Assembly (NCBI RefSeq): GCF_021173675.1
Contig: NZ_JAIHON010000003.1
Location: 707,908 to 771,907, forward strand
Direction of reading: 5' to 3'
DNA length: 64,000 bases
Origin: Streptomyces lincolnensis
GTDB taxonomy: Bacteria > Actinomycetota > Actinomycetes > Streptomycetales > Streptomycetaceae
Shown here: positions 52,896 through 61,482 of the stretch, piece after piece
How positions within the stretch are numbered: the stretch's first letter is position 1
Layout: every line of letters begins with the position of its first letter
Program-made: the position numbers and the translations under genes
Notes under the pieces: generated by a model
What the model saw: only the letters and a program-made list of their open reading frames with translations
Told to the model about the DNA's origin: nothing
Database searches by the model: none

Positions 52896-53678
52896 TCAGA
52901 GGCTGAAGGCGGCGCGGAACCGTTCCACGGCGGCCTCGCTGTCGCCGGACGCCCACGCCTCCATCGCGACCGTGCCGTCGTAGCCGAGGTCCGTGAGGGC
53001 CCGGGCGACGGCCGGGTAGTTGATCTCGCCGGTGCCGGGTTCGCAGCGGCCGGGTACGTCGGCCACCTGGATCTCGCCGATGAGACCCGCACGGTGTGCC
53101 CGGCGGACCAGTTCGATCAGGTTTCCCTCGCCGATCTGGGCGTGGTACAGGTCCAGGTTCATCTTCAGCCCGGGCCGGTTCACCGCCGCGACCAGGGCGA
53201 AGGTGTCGGCGGCCGTGGCGAAGGGGACACCGGGGTGATCGACGGCGGTGTTGAGGTTTTCCAGGGTGAAGATGACGCCCGCGCTCTCGCCCAGTTCGGC
53301 GAGGCGGGTGAGGGTGCGGTGCGCGGCGATCCACATCTCGCCGGTGGGCTCGCCGCTCATCGGCACCACGGGCAGGCCCTCGCCGTCCAGTCCGGTGCCG
53401 TGCACGTTGAGCCGGGGACAGCCCAGGTGCTCGGCGGCCTTGACGGACTCCTCGGCGGTGCGCAGCAGTTCGGCGACCCCGTCCGGGTCGATCAGGCTTC
53501 CACGGATGTAGCCGGTGATCGAGGAGAACGCGGCTGGTGTACGGGCGAGCGCGTCCAGGTCGTGGCGGGTCCAGTCCCAGATCTCCACCTGGAAGCCGGC
53601 CTCGTGGATGCGCCGCGCCCGCTCCTCGATGGGCAGGTCGCGGAAGACCATCTCGGCACAGACCGCCAACGTGTACAT
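52896..53678 (-). CDS. TIM-barrel isomerase, hydroxypyruvate-isomerase-like (260 aa)
   Basis: AP endonuclease 2-type barrel: LAVCAEMVFRDLPIEERARR at the start, RLNVHGTGLDGEGLPVV, VIFTLENLNTAVDHPGVPF with metal Glu, LKMNLDLYHAQIGEGNLIEL, and IQVADVPGRCEPGTGEINYP. Such Hyi/IolE-like enzymes isomerise small hydroxy-keto compounds. ATG 53678 with GGAG five bases upstream. First gene of the minus-strand unit, directly behind one of the two LacI-type operators. Confidence 0.87.
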   Translation of the reverse strand: MYTLAVCAEMVFRDLPIEERARRIHEAGFQVEIWDWTRHDLDALARTPAAFSSITGYIRGSLIDPDGVAELLRTAEESVKAAEHLGCPRLNVHGTGLDGEGLPVVPMSGEPTGEMWIAAHRTLTRLAELGESAGVIFTLENLNTAVDHPGVPFATAADTFALVAAVNRPGLKMNLDLYHAQIGEGNLIELVRRAHRAGLIGEIQVADVPGRCEPGTGEINYPAVARALTDLGYDGTVAMEAWASGDSEAAVERFRAAFSL

Positions 53679-53691
53679 GACTGCTCCAGGA

Positions 53692-53782
53692 CTAGAACGT
53701 TGCAGAGGAACAGGAGCAGTACGCCAGTCACCGCGGCGGCCTGTCAAGAGTTTGTGCGGACATTTGCGCTAGAACGTTGCAG
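53692..53782. promoter_or_regulatory. Twin LacI-type operators
   Basis: The same 14-mer CTAGAACGTTGCAG occurs at 53692-53705 and 53769-53782, centred on AACGTT, 77 bases apart. One touches the start of the TIM-barrel gene, the other precedes the lacI gene. Two identical sites between divergent genes suggest repression by looping or double autoregulation by the LacI protein at 53861. Confidence 0.7.
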
Positions 53783-53860
53783 TCCCTGTGGCCGGTGCGT
53801 CACCGGCTCGGCTCCGTCTACGATCACCCTGAAGAGGACCATCGATCAGGAAGGCCGGCG

Positions 53861-54895
53861 GTGCCCTCGCTACCTGCGGTCCCGGACGGAAAGCGGCCGA
53901 CGCTCACCGACCTCGCGGCACGGGCCGGCGTGTCCGTCTCGCTCGCCTCCATCGTCATGCGCGGTGCCAAGGGGGCCGGCGCGGCAACCCGCGAGCGGGT
54001 ACTGGAGGCCGCGCGGGAGATCGGCTACCGGCCCGACAGCAGGGCACGACTGCTGCGCAGCAGTCGCTCGCACCTGCTCGGAGTGCAGTTCGACCTCCAA
54101 CAGCCCTTCCACGCCGACATGGTGGAGGCCCTCTACACGGCGGCGGAATCCGCCGGATACCAGATCGCCCTCAGCGCCGTCGCACCCAGCCGCAGCGAAC
54201 AGCACGCCGTGGAGACACTGCTCACCGACCGGTGCGAGGCGCTGATCCTCCTCAGCCCGCACGCACCGGTGTCCCGGCTGACACACCTCGCGGCACAGTT
54301 GCCGGTCGTCTCCGTGGCCCGGCGCCTGCGCCCACGCGCGCAGGACGTGGACGTCGTCCGCGCGGCCGACGACGAGGGCGCCCGCCAGGCGGTCGACCAC
54401 CTGGTGGCACTGGGTCACCGGGACATCGTCCACATCGACGGGGGCAGGGCGCCCGGCGCGGCAGACCGGCGCCGCGGCTACAAGGCGGCCATGAACCGCC
54501 ACGGCCTGGCCGACCGTGCCCGCCTGGTGCCCGGCGGGCTGACCGAGGACCACGGCGCCGCGGCCGCCCGTACGCTCCTGGCCGACGCCTCCCGCCCCAC
54601 CGCCGTCCTCGCCTTCAACGACCACTGCGCCATCGGCGTCCTCGACACCTTCCTGCGCGCCGGGGTGGCGGTGCCCGACGAGATCTCGGTCGTCGGCTTC
54701 GACGACAGCCACCTCGCCCGCCTGGCCCACGTCGATCTCACCACCGTCGGGCAGGAGGTCCCCGAACTTGCCCGCCTGGCCGTGGAACGGGCCGTCGCAC
54801 GACTGGAAGGGGAGGCGACCGAGGACGACCGGGAAATCGTCGTCACGCCACGCCTCGTCATCCGCAGCACCACGGCCGCGCCCTTCCGCATCTGA
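53861..54895 (+). CDS. LacI family transcriptional regulator (344 aa)
   Basis: HTH KRPTLTDLAARAGVSVSLAS, then a hinge and a periplasmic-binding fold: YRPDSRARLLRSSRSHLLGV, VDHLVALGHRDIVHIDGGRA, AVLAFNDHCAIGVLDTFLRA, VPDEISVVGFDDSHLARLAH. GTG 53861 with AGGAAGG upstream; a longer frame exists but would put 28 unusual residues before the HTH. Divergent from the TIM-barrel gene, so it probably represses the sugar cluster. Confidence 0.9.
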   Translation: MPSLPAVPDGKRPTLTDLAARAGVSVSLASIVMRGAKGAGAATRERVLEAAREIGYRPDSRARLLRSSRSHLLGVQFDLQQPFHADMVEALYTAAESAGYQIALSAVAPSRSEQHAVETLLTDRCEALILLSPHAPVSRLTHLAAQLPVVSVARRLRPRAQDVDVVRAADDEGARQAVDHLVALGHRDIVHIDGGRAPGAADRRRGYKAAMNRHGLADRARLVPGGLTEDHGAAAARTLLADASRPTAVLAFNDHCAIGVLDTFLRAGVAVPDEISVVGFDDSHLARLAHVDLTTVGQEVPELARLAVERAVARLEGEATEDDREIVVTPRLVIRSTTAAPFRI

Positions 54896-55490
54896 CCTGC
54901 GGGGTGGTGGACGCCGCGTACGGTCATCGCCCTCCGCGGACAGGTCACCCCGGCTCCGGGGGAGTTCCGCCGCTGCGCGCCGCAGACGGCTGAGCTCCCT
55001 GGGATGCCTTACGACCTCGCCGGCCGACCTCCCCGCGTCCACGGGCTTGGCCTGTCGGCCGACCCGTCGAACTCCTCAAGAACGCAGCCGAGACGCGGGA
55101 CGGTCATGAGCGCGCGAAGTTCCGGCACTGGAACCGGCGAGGATGCCGCCGACGGCTGCAACACCCGCCAGGGGGTCCTGCGCCTGTTCTGCTGAGGCGT
55201 CAACTCCCGCCGCGCAGCCCCGCCCGCGAACGGCCTGGACGATCGCGGGGTCCGGAGCTGCCGTCCGTCTCGCTTTCCGTGCCCAGGCAGTTGAGCAACG
55301 GCCTCTCGCCATCCGTGACGTGTGGGGCAAACGACCGACACACTCAGCGACCGGACCGGGCTACTGTCCCGTCGTACGGGGCTGACACCGACCACAACAA
55401 AAGCCTCTTATCTCCTGCCGAGGTCGTAGACCAACTCGGCTTCATCCGTCCGAGCAAGCTCATTGGCCTGCTCTTTTGATCCGGAGACCC
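54896..55490. other. Intergenic stretch
   Basis: No gene of known family. A 29-codon frame at about 55107-55196 ending RQGVLRLFC was seen but has no support. The end carries the promoter of the secreted protein gene. Confidence 0.35.
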
Positions 55491-56057
55491 ATGGCTTCCT
55501 CCAGCAAGATCCGCAGCGTCCTGCGCAAGACCGCGGTTCCCCTGACCGCCACACTCCTCGCCCTTGGCATCAGTGCCTCCATGACCACTCCCGCCGCGGC
55601 GTCCAACTCCTACAACGGCAACACCTATATCCAGGGCGCCGGAGACTTCACGGACGACTGGACCGACGAGGGCATCGTCGCCGAGTTCGGGGGCTACAAC
55701 CGGAATTCCAACGCCACGTGCCTGTGGCAGAAGATCGTCTTCTGGGCGGATTCTTCCAGCGGTGGCCACAGGGACCAGATCGACGGCTACTTCGGCCACA
55801 ACACCACCATCGCCACACATACGTGGCAGGCCAACTACATGAGCCCCGTTGACGCTGATGGCTCGGTGGGGAAGGACACCTGGGCCGCCGCGGGCAAGCG
55901 ACTCAGGGACACGGACGGCGACGGGACGGTCGACAAGTACGACGGCCGGTACAGGGACATCGCGATCTCACGTGTCAACGGGGTCTACCACTTCGCCGAC
56001 GCCGACGGGAACGACCGAAAGGCCAGCTACGACGCCCGAACCTGCACCATCGTCTAG
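55491..56057 (+). CDS. Secreted peptidoglycan-binding-like protein (188 aa)
   Basis: Signal peptide KTAVPLTATLLALGISASMT, with cleavage near PAAA-SNSY. The middle contains a PGB-type motif, GYFGHNTTIATHTWQANYMS, then PVDADGSVGKDTWAAAGKRL, as in domains that bind the cell wall. The last part has a DTDGDGTVDKYDGRYRD stretch resembling a calcium-binding loop and ends in CTIV; two Cys could form a disulphide. ATG 55491 has GGAG six bases upstream. An extracellular or wall-associated role is likely; enzymatic function is unclear. Confidence 0.75.
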   Translation: MASSSKIRSVLRKTAVPLTATLLALGISASMTTPAAASNSYNGNTYIQGAGDFTDDWTDEGIVAEFGGYNRNSNATCLWQKIVFWADSSSGGHRDQIDGYFGHNTTIATHTWQANYMSPVDADGSVGKDTWAAAGKRLRDTDGDGTVDKYDGRYRDIAISRVNGVYHFADADGNDRKASYDARTCTIV

Positions 56058-56147
56058 TGCTGTGATCGCGTAGGTGTGCCGGTTTGGTGGCCGTGGCGGT
56101 TGGATGTGGGGTGACGTCCGGTCCGACCGCTGGAGGCGCGGTGGCTG

Positions 56148-56500
56148 AGCCCGTCCGTGTGTGCACACCAACCGACCAGGAGAGGCAGAAGCTGCAGCAG
56201 ATCGTGCGCCGGGGCAGCACCAGCTCGGTGCGCTACCGGCGGGCGATGACGCTGCTGGCCTCGGCCGGCCGACGGGAACCGCGTGCCGGTAGTCGCTTAC
56301 TCGTGGCGGCCGACGAGGACACGATGCGCGATGTGATCCATCGGTTCAACGAGATTGGCCTGGCCTGTCTGGACCCCCGATGGGCGGGAGGCCGTCCCCG
56401 CCTGCTCAGCCCTGACGACGAGGACTTCGTTGCGGCGACGGCCACCGCCCGACCGGCCAAGCTCGGCCAGCCCTTCACCCGCTGGTCGTCACGCAACGAT
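56148..56500 (+). pseudogene. IS630-family transposase fragment
   Basis: PVRVCTPTDQERQKLQQIVR, SSVRYRRAMTLLAS, AADEDTMRDVIHRFNEIGLA and CLDPRWAGGRPRLLSPDDED are N-terminal HTH segments of IS630 transposases, with a frameshift near GRREPRAG. The catalytic C-terminal half is absent; the piece ends at the direct repeat at 56497. Confidence 0.82.
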
Positions 56501-56544
56501 CCAGTTCGAGGCATCGTTCGAGGCCGGAAGAAGAACAGGCTCAG
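56497..56544 (+). repeat. 48-bp direct repeat, left copy
   Basis: Begins CGATCCAGTTCGAGGCAT and ends GGCTCAG; 41 of 48 positions match the copy at 58641-58688. The two copies flank the epoxide hydrolase/TetR unit. Confidence 0.7.
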
Positions 56545-56627
56545 GACATCGGCGACAGTTATGCGTCACGCCTTTGGTAAGGCATGCCCGAGCGATACGC
56601 GTGCGCTCCTGAGCTCGCGCGTTGGCG

Positions 56628-57791
56628 TCAGGAACGAAGGGCGCGCAGGCCGGTGCGGATTTCGTTGACCAGGATCTCGGGCTGTTCCATAGCGGCGAAG
56701 TGCCCGCCCTTGTCGGCCTCGCCGTAGTGGATCAGATTGCTGTAGGTGTCTTCGATCCAGCTTCGTGGCAGGCGTGGGATGTCCCTCGGGAAGACGGTCA
56801 CCGCAACCGGAAGCGTCAGTTTCGGGCCGGCGAGAGTGCCCGACTTGTTCTCCCAGTAGATGCGACCGGACGACGCTGCGCTGTTGGTGAACCAGTAGAG
56901 GGATATCGCGTCGAGCATGTCGTCGATGCCGAGGGCGTCTTCGGCGAGCCCGTGGTTGTCGGTCTTGGACTGGAACTTCTCGTAGATCCAGGCTGCCTGA
57001 CCGGCCGGAGAGTCCGCCAGGGCGAATCCGACAGTTTCCGGCTTCGTGCGCTGAAGGTGGTTCGACCCACCGAGATCGCCGGTGTAGAGGGCGAGGGTCT
57101 CCACGGCGTAGCGTTGTTCGGGCGACAAGGTGTCGGGTATCTGGGCGGGGAAGGCATATTGGGTGTTCAGATGAATTCCCAGAAGCCCCTCAGGTTGCAT
57201 GGCCCCGAGGGCGGTGGTGACGACGGCACCCCAGTCGCCGCCTTGCGCGGCCCATCTCGCGTAGCCGAGACGCTTCATGAGCTTCACCCATGCGCTTGCG
57301 GTGCGCGATACGGTCCATCCGGTTTCCGTGGGTTTCTGGGAGAACCCGAACCCGGGGAGTGACGGGACGACGACGTCGAATGAGTCGGCGGCGTCTCCTC
57401 CAAATGAAACCGGATCGGTCAGCGGGCCGATCAGCTTCAGGAACTCGACGATCGAGCCCGGCCATCCGTGCGTGAGTATCAGCGGCATCGCGTTGGGGTT
57501 CTTGGACCTGACGTGGATGAAGTGGATGTCCAGTCCATCGATTTCGGTCAGGAATTGGGGGAAGCGATTGAGTTCGGACTCAAGGCGCTGCCAGTCGTAG
57601 CGGTGCTCCCAGTGGTCGACCAGAGACCTGGCGTTCTCTACGCGAACCCCTTGTGACCAGTCGCCCACCGTTTCCGGATCCGGCCATCGAGTTTTGGCCA
57701 GTCGCTGCTTCGCGTCGTCGATCTCCGCATCCGAGATCGAGACGGCGAACGGGCGGACGAGGGTCGAGGGCGGCGGTGTCGGTGCGGTCAT
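56628..57791 (-). CDS. Epoxide hydrolase family alpha/beta hydrolase (387 aa)
   Basis: Begins with the EHN domain (VRPFAVSISDAEIDDAKQRL, LAKTRWPDPETVGDWSQGV), then the hydrolase fold: oxyanion motif LILTHGWPGSIVEFL, nucleophile Asp in AAQGGDWGAVVTTALG, and the catalytic His in DKGGHFAAMEQPE. The family opens epoxides through an ester intermediate. ATG 57791 with GAAGAAGA upstream. Divergent from a TetR gene across an operator array, so probably substrate-induced. Confidence 0.9.
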   Translation of the reverse strand: MTAPTPPPSTLVRPFAVSISDAEIDDAKQRLAKTRWPDPETVGDWSQGVRVENARSLVDHWEHRYDWQRLESELNRFPQFLTEIDGLDIHFIHVRSKNPNAMPLILTHGWPGSIVEFLKLIGPLTDPVSFGGDAADSFDVVVPSLPGFGFSQKPTETGWTVSRTASAWVKLMKRLGYARWAAQGGDWGAVVTTALGAMQPEGLLGIHLNTQYAFPAQIPDTLSPEQRYAVETLALYTGDLGGSNHLQRTKPETVGFALADSPAGQAAWIYEKFQSKTDNHGLAEDALGIDDMLDAISLYWFTNSAASSGRIYWENKSGTLAGPKLTLPVAVTVFPRDIPRLPRSWIEDTYSNLIHYGEADKGGHFAAMEQPEILVNEIRTGLRALRS

Positions 57792-57840
57792 TGTCTTCTT
57801 CACCCTTCTCCTGAGCTTCGAAGCACAGCGCAACCTTTCA

Positions 57841-57938
57841 TTGCACGCTGGTGTGCAACACATTCCACTGCGCACCGCTGTACAGTGAATCTCACTGTAC
57901 AGCGGTGTGCAGTCAACTTCACTGTACACCGCTGTGCA
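57841..57938. promoter_or_regulatory. Four TetR-type operator dyads
   Basis: Sites: TTGCAC-GCTGGT-GTGCAA (57841-57858), TGCGCACCGCTGTACA (57869-57884), TGTACAGCGGTGTGCA (57896-57911) and TGTACACCGCTGTGCA (57923-57938). Sites two and three face each other as a 41-base near-perfect palindrome (19-bp arms, 57870-57910, one mismatch). The array fills the gap between the epoxide hydrolase and tetR genes. Confidence 0.75.
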
Positions 57939-57949
57939 ATGATGGTGTC

Positions 57950-58549
57950 GTGCCCGCCGAGTCCTCCCGCGTGCGCTCGATGAACGAGACACGCAATCGC
58001 ATCCTCGACGTCGCCCTCGATGTGCTGGGGGAGAACCCCGACGCCGCAATGGGCGACATCGCCTCCGCCGCCGGCGTCGTCCGTCGCACGGTCTATGACC
58101 ATTTCCCCTCGCGCCTCGACCTGGTTCGGACGCTCGCAGAACGGGCGGTCACCGAGGTGGCAGCCGTGCTCACCGAAGTCGAGGCCTCCGATGCAGACGC
58201 GGATGCGGCGTGGGCCGAATTCATCGCTCGTGTCTGGCCGGTGGCGCACCGGTACCGAGTGCTGTTGGCGCTGCGCCGTGGCGAGTACGGCGAGGCGATC
58301 CACGCCCTGCTCGGGCCAGTCGATGAGCTCCTTGCCGACCTTGTGAAACGGGGCCAGGACAGCGACGTGTTCGCGCAGCACCTGCCGCCAGGCATTCTGA
58401 GCCAGGTTGCCTACGGCGCCGTGTTCGCCATCGCGGACAGCGACCTGTCGAACGGGAGCCTCGGCGCCCGAGCAGCGACGATCACGAGCCTGCTGATGCT
58501 GGGAGTTCCCGAGGCGCGTGCGATCGCTCTCGTGGGCAGCCAGCCCTGA
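57950..58549 (+). CDS. TetR family transcriptional regulator (199 aa)
   Basis: HTH region ILDVALDVLGENPDAAMGDI and ASAAGVVRRTVYDHFPSRLD, then a helical ligand domain ending PEARAIALVGSQP. The GTG at 57950 lies 12 bases after the last operator; ATG 57980 (MNETRNRIL) is an equally good start. Expected to repress itself and the divergent epoxide hydrolase gene through the four dyads. Confidence 0.88.
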   Translation: MPAESSRVRSMNETRNRILDVALDVLGENPDAAMGDIASAAGVVRRTVYDHFPSRLDLVRTLAERAVTEVAAVLTEVEASDADADAAWAEFIARVWPVAHRYRVLLALRRGEYGEAIHALLGPVDELLADLVKRGQDSDVFAQHLPPGILSQVAYGAVFAIADSDLSNGSLGARAATITSLLMLGVPEARAIALVGSQP

Positions 58550-58640
58550 CCCGTAGTGCTCGAGCGGGGCCGCGGATCGTCTTGCTCCGGACACGACATC
58601 GTCACCGCACCCCACCACGTCCGGCGAATCCCCAGATGAG

Positions 58641-58688
58641 CGATCCAGTTCGAGGCATTGGTCGGCGCGGGAAGAAGAGCAAGCTCAG
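58641..58688 (+). repeat. 48-bp direct repeat, right copy
   Basis: Second copy of the repeat at 56497-56544 (41 of 48 identical), same orientation. Confidence 0.7.
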
Positions 58689-58732
58689 TGGCGGCGCTAA
58701 ATCCTCGATGAGCGCTGCCGTCGGTTCGAGCG

Positions 58733-59105
58733 CTACGGAGCGACCACGACCTCCGCGAATGCGGGTCGCAGCTCAGGGGGAGGCATCTGGTCGGTGACCA
58801 GGAGGTCGATGGTCGACAGGTCGCCGAGGGCCATCGCCTTCTTGCGGTCGAACTTGGTGTGGTCGGCGGCGACAACGACCCGGTCCGCGAGGTCGAGAAG
58901 GGTGCGGCGTACTTCGACTTCGGCGGGGTCGAAGTAGGTGATCCCACGGTCGATGGACAGTCCTCCGCAGCCGAGGATCATCAGGTCCAGATGGATCTGG
59001 GGCCGTTCCTGTGCGGCGGTTGGAGCGACCAGGCTCAGTTCGGGTGTCATGAGCCCGCCCAGGACGAGAACCCGGCTCTTCGTGTCGCGCAGTTCGAACG
59101 CCGCA
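58733..59105 (-). pseudogene. DeoR-family regulator C-terminal fragment
   Basis: AAFELRDTKSRVLVLGGLMT, LDLMILGCGGLSIDRGITYF, VVVAADHTKFDRKKAMALGD and LVTDQMPPPELRPAFAEVVV form the sugar-phosphate domain of a DeoR protein. The HTH half is missing; the frame upstream enters the IS481 fragment. Confidence 0.8.
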
Positions 59106-59109
59106 TTTC

Positions 59110-59484
59110 GCCGCTGGGATCGATGAACCTGCGTCGGTTCAAGCCCAGGGTGTTCAAGTGCCGTGACACGGTCCGACGGCTGATGGTTATGCCCTCCGCT
59201 TGAAGCTCGAACGCGATCCTTGCCGCCGACCACTTCTGGGTGCGTCGGAGGTGCTCGATACGGACGATCACGTCGGCGGCCGTCGCTGTGGGCTGTTGGC
59301 GGGGCGTTGAGGGACGGTCCAGCAGTCCCAGCTCGCCATGGCGGCGATATCGGTTCACCCACGTGGATGCGCATGCGCGTGAGATGCCCATCTCCGCGGC
59401 CACGTGGGCGATGGGCCGACTCGCGCAGCGTTCGATCAGACGACGGCGGCCCTCGGGCGACAGGGGCGCGTTGCGGTGGGTCAC
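59110..59484 (-). pseudogene. IS481-family transposase N-terminal fragment
   Basis: MTHRNAPLSPEGRRRLIERC, ASRPIAHVAAEMGISRACAS, TWVNRYRRHGELGLLDRPST and AARIFELQAEGITISRRTVS-like sequence: the two HTH domains of IS481. The DDE domain is absent; it joins the deoR relic near 59110. Its GTG start overlaps the stop of the oxidoreductase gene. Confidence 0.85.
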
Positions 59485-60113
59485 TGTTGACCATCCCCGA
59501 TGGCAGCGGATGCCTTCTGGTCGGGTGACAGCGGGGCCACTCCCAAATGCTCGCCACGCAGACCCGACTGCTCAGCCATGTCGACCAGCGCGCGAGCATG
59601 GTCAGCGTGGGTGATACGACTGGTCAGGTCCCCGACCTCGGTGAGTGCGTATCCGCCGGTGGGTTTTGTGTCCGGGGCGAAGTCTCCCGCAGGACTCACG
59701 GCTGTCCACTGCAGGTCGGAGGCTTTGACCGCCTCCAGCGCAATGCGGTGTCCCAAGGAGAACGGCCGGTACTCCACAGGAAAGCCGTCGGTGTCGACGG
59801 CCGGGACTCCGGAGGGACCGGGCAGCAACGAGGCGATGCTCACCCAGACCGGCCGGGTAACCCCCGCGCCCTGCAGACCGGTCACCAAGCCATGTGCCGC
59901 GGCCTGGAAGAAGTCTCTCGGGTCGGTGTCAGTGGGCGCCACCGCCGCGATCGCAACATCGTGGCCCGATGCTGCCCGTGCCACTGCTTCCGGGGCCGTG
60001 ATATCCGCGTCCGCGCTTCTCAATGACGTTACGCGGTGCCCACGTGCGGTCGCCTCGGCCACCGCGGCGCTGCCCGTCCTGCCACCTGCTCCGAAGATCA
60101 CGATTCTCATCAT
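59481..60113 (-). CDS. NAD(P)-dependent oxidoreductase, NmrA/YwnB-like (210 aa)
   Basis: Rossmann start MRIVIFGAGGRTGSAAVAEA, TARGHRVTSLRSADADITAP, HDVAIAAVAPTD, LQWTAVSPAGDFAPDTKPTG and DHARALVDMAEQSGLRGEHL. The last residues (SPDQKASAAIGDGQQ) run into the IS481 region and may not be original. Divergent from the HxlR gene, which probably regulates it. Confidence 0.85.
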   Translation of the reverse strand: MMRIVIFGAGGRTGSAAVAEATARGHRVTSLRSADADITAPEAVARAASGHDVAIAAVAPTDTDPRDFFQAAAHGLVTGLQGAGVTRPVWVSIASLLPGPSGVPAVDTDGFPVEYRPFSLGHRIALEAVKASDLQWTAVSPAGDFAPDTKPTGGYALTEVGDLTSRITHADHARALVDMAEQSGLRGEHLGVAPLSPDQKASAAIGDGQQ

Positions 60114-60155
60114 GCACTCGACGCTGGGCGAGCCCCCGGTTACCGATGGGGTACC

Positions 60156-60161
60156 TACACT
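60156..60161 (+). promoter_or_regulatory. -10 element for a leaderless hxlR-type message
   Basis: TACACT ends seven bases before the ATG at 60168 and no ribosome binding site is present, so transcription should start at or next to the start codon. Confidence 0.5.
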
Positions 60162-60167
60162 TGGGCT

Positions 60168-60698
60168 ATGCGCCGGCTCTCGCCCGAGACGTTTGACGAA
60201 CTGTGTCCCTCCTCGATGCTGCCGATCCGGATGCAGAACAAGTGGGCGCCATTGGTCATGCGCCTGCTCAGCGAGGGGGCTCAGCCGTTCAGCGAGCTGC
60301 GCAGGGCACTGCCGAGGACGAGCCCCAAAGAGCTCACCCGGGCACTGCGGTCACTCGTCCGTGACGGATTCATCACCCATGACGCCGGCGCCGACTCTCC
60401 CGGCTACAGCCTCACTCCACTCGGGCAAAGCCTCCTCACCGTCCTCCTGGACGTCTACGCCTGGACCGCTGAGCACTGGGACGAAGTCGTCGACGCCCGC
60501 GAGCGCGCAGACCGTGCAGGGACCGGTTCGCCTGTCACCAACGTCCTGACCCGCGACACCTGGATGGTCGCTTTCAAGGCGTCGTCCGTACACACAAGGA
60601 AAGGGAGCCCATCGCCGGTGCGAAAGCCCTTCGTCAGAAGCCCGGTGTCGTCGACGACCAGGACGGGGCCTCGGTCGCCGAGGTGTTCCACGACGTAG
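60168..60698 (+). CDS. HxlR family regulator with altered C-terminus
   Basis: Winged helix of the HxlR type: MLPIRMQNKWAPLVMRLLSE, PFSELRRALPRTSPKELTRA, LRSLVRDGFITHDAGADSPG, YSLTPLGQSLLTVLLDVYAW. After about residue 120 the sequence (VHTRKGSPSPVRKPFVRSPV and on) is an antisense reading of IS701 material, so the natural end was replaced by roughly 50 foreign residues. Still possibly functional, since the HTH and dimerisation helices are complete. Confidence 0.8.
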   Translation: MRRLSPETFDELCPSSMLPIRMQNKWAPLVMRLLSEGAQPFSELRRALPRTSPKELTRALRSLVRDGFITHDAGADSPGYSLTPLGQSLLTVLLDVYAWTAEHWDEVVDARERADRAGTGSPVTNVLTRDTWMVAFKASSVHTRKGSPSPVRKPFVRSPVSSTTRTGPRSPRCSTT

Positions 60699-60928
60699 TC
60701 GCGTACGTCGTCCAGGACCTCGTCGGCGTCCCACCCGATCCGGTTCAGCGAGGGGTGGATGCGATCGGGGCCTGCATGTCTGGCTTCTTCCGCCGGCGTC
60801 CAGTCGTTCTTTCGCTGCAGCGGCGCGATCAGTCCACGCGGATGGGCTCGCGTGGACTGACGCGGTTCCTCGCGGGTGAACCGGTGCACGAATTGCTCAT
60901 GCGGAGTGCCCAGTTCACCCGTCCACAA
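60600..60928 (-). pseudogene. IS701-family transposase N-terminal fragment
   Basis: LGTPHEQFVHRFTREEPRQS, PRGLIAPLQRKNDWTPAEEA, RIGWDADEVLDDVRDYVVEH and LGDRGPVLVVDDTGLLTKG are N-terminal motifs of IS701 transposases (first catalytic Asp region VLVVDDTG). The remaining 300 residues are gone. Confidence 0.85.
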
Positions 60929-61050
60929 CCTGACACCAGCTGGGCAGTCCTGTCAGGTGTCTGCCTGGCTGGTTGGTCAGTTGGCTGAGTGTGTGTGTCC
61001 GCATAGTGATCACTGATGCGATGCGGAACCCGGACGGGCCCGCATGCCGC

Positions 61051-61482
61051 TCAGCCGGTCAGTGGTGTGCAGTGCACGTTGTTCGCTCCGCCGCTCTGGC
61101 CGGAGATCCGTCCCCAGTAGCTCACGCAGTGCCCGGGGTGGCCGATGTACGCCGGCCCGGCGTAGGTCGTGTAGAGACCGTCATCGAACTCGGGGTCGAC
61201 GTCCTGGGCGTCCGTGAGCGCTGCCAGCATGGCCACCGCGGTGCCGGGTCGGGCGCGTACGGTGACCACGCAGTCCTGTCCGGTGGAGGGGTTGTAGGTC
61301 AGGTAGACCGTGCCTGCTGTGCCGACCGGGGTCGAGTGGACCACGGTGTAGCCCGCCCCGCAGACACCGTTGTACTTCGCCAGGGGCGTCGCCGCCCCTG
61401 CCTGCGGCGCGACGGCTCCCATGGCGCCGATCACGGCGGCTGTGGCCGCTCCGACTGTTGCGGCACGCTGAATGATGTTCAT
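61051..61482 (-). CDS. sapA: Spore-associated protein A-like secreted protein (143 aa)
   Basis: Signal peptide MNIIQRAATVGAATAAVIGA to APQAGA, then YNGVCGAGYTVVHSTPVGTA, GTVYLTYNPSTGQDCVVTVR and YTTYAGPAYIGHPGHCVSYW, very like Streptomyces SapA. Four Cys, probably two disulphides. ATG 61482 is preceded by GGGGGA. A spore-coat or extracellular role is expected from the family. Its 5' leader resembles that of the SARP gene at 63514 in sequence and spacing. Confidence 0.85.
   Translation of the reverse strand: MNIIQRAATVGAATAAVIGAMGAVAPQAGAATPLAKYNGVCGAGYTVVHSTPVGTAGTVYLTYNPSTGQDCVVTVRARPGTAVAMLAALTDAQDVDPEFDDGLYTTYAGPAYIGHPGHCVSYWGRISGQSGGANNVHCTPLTG

Noticed and set aside
55107..55196. A 29-codon frame ending in Cys, possible leader peptide
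   Set aside because: No sulphur or amino-acid gene follows and no attenuator structure was seen.
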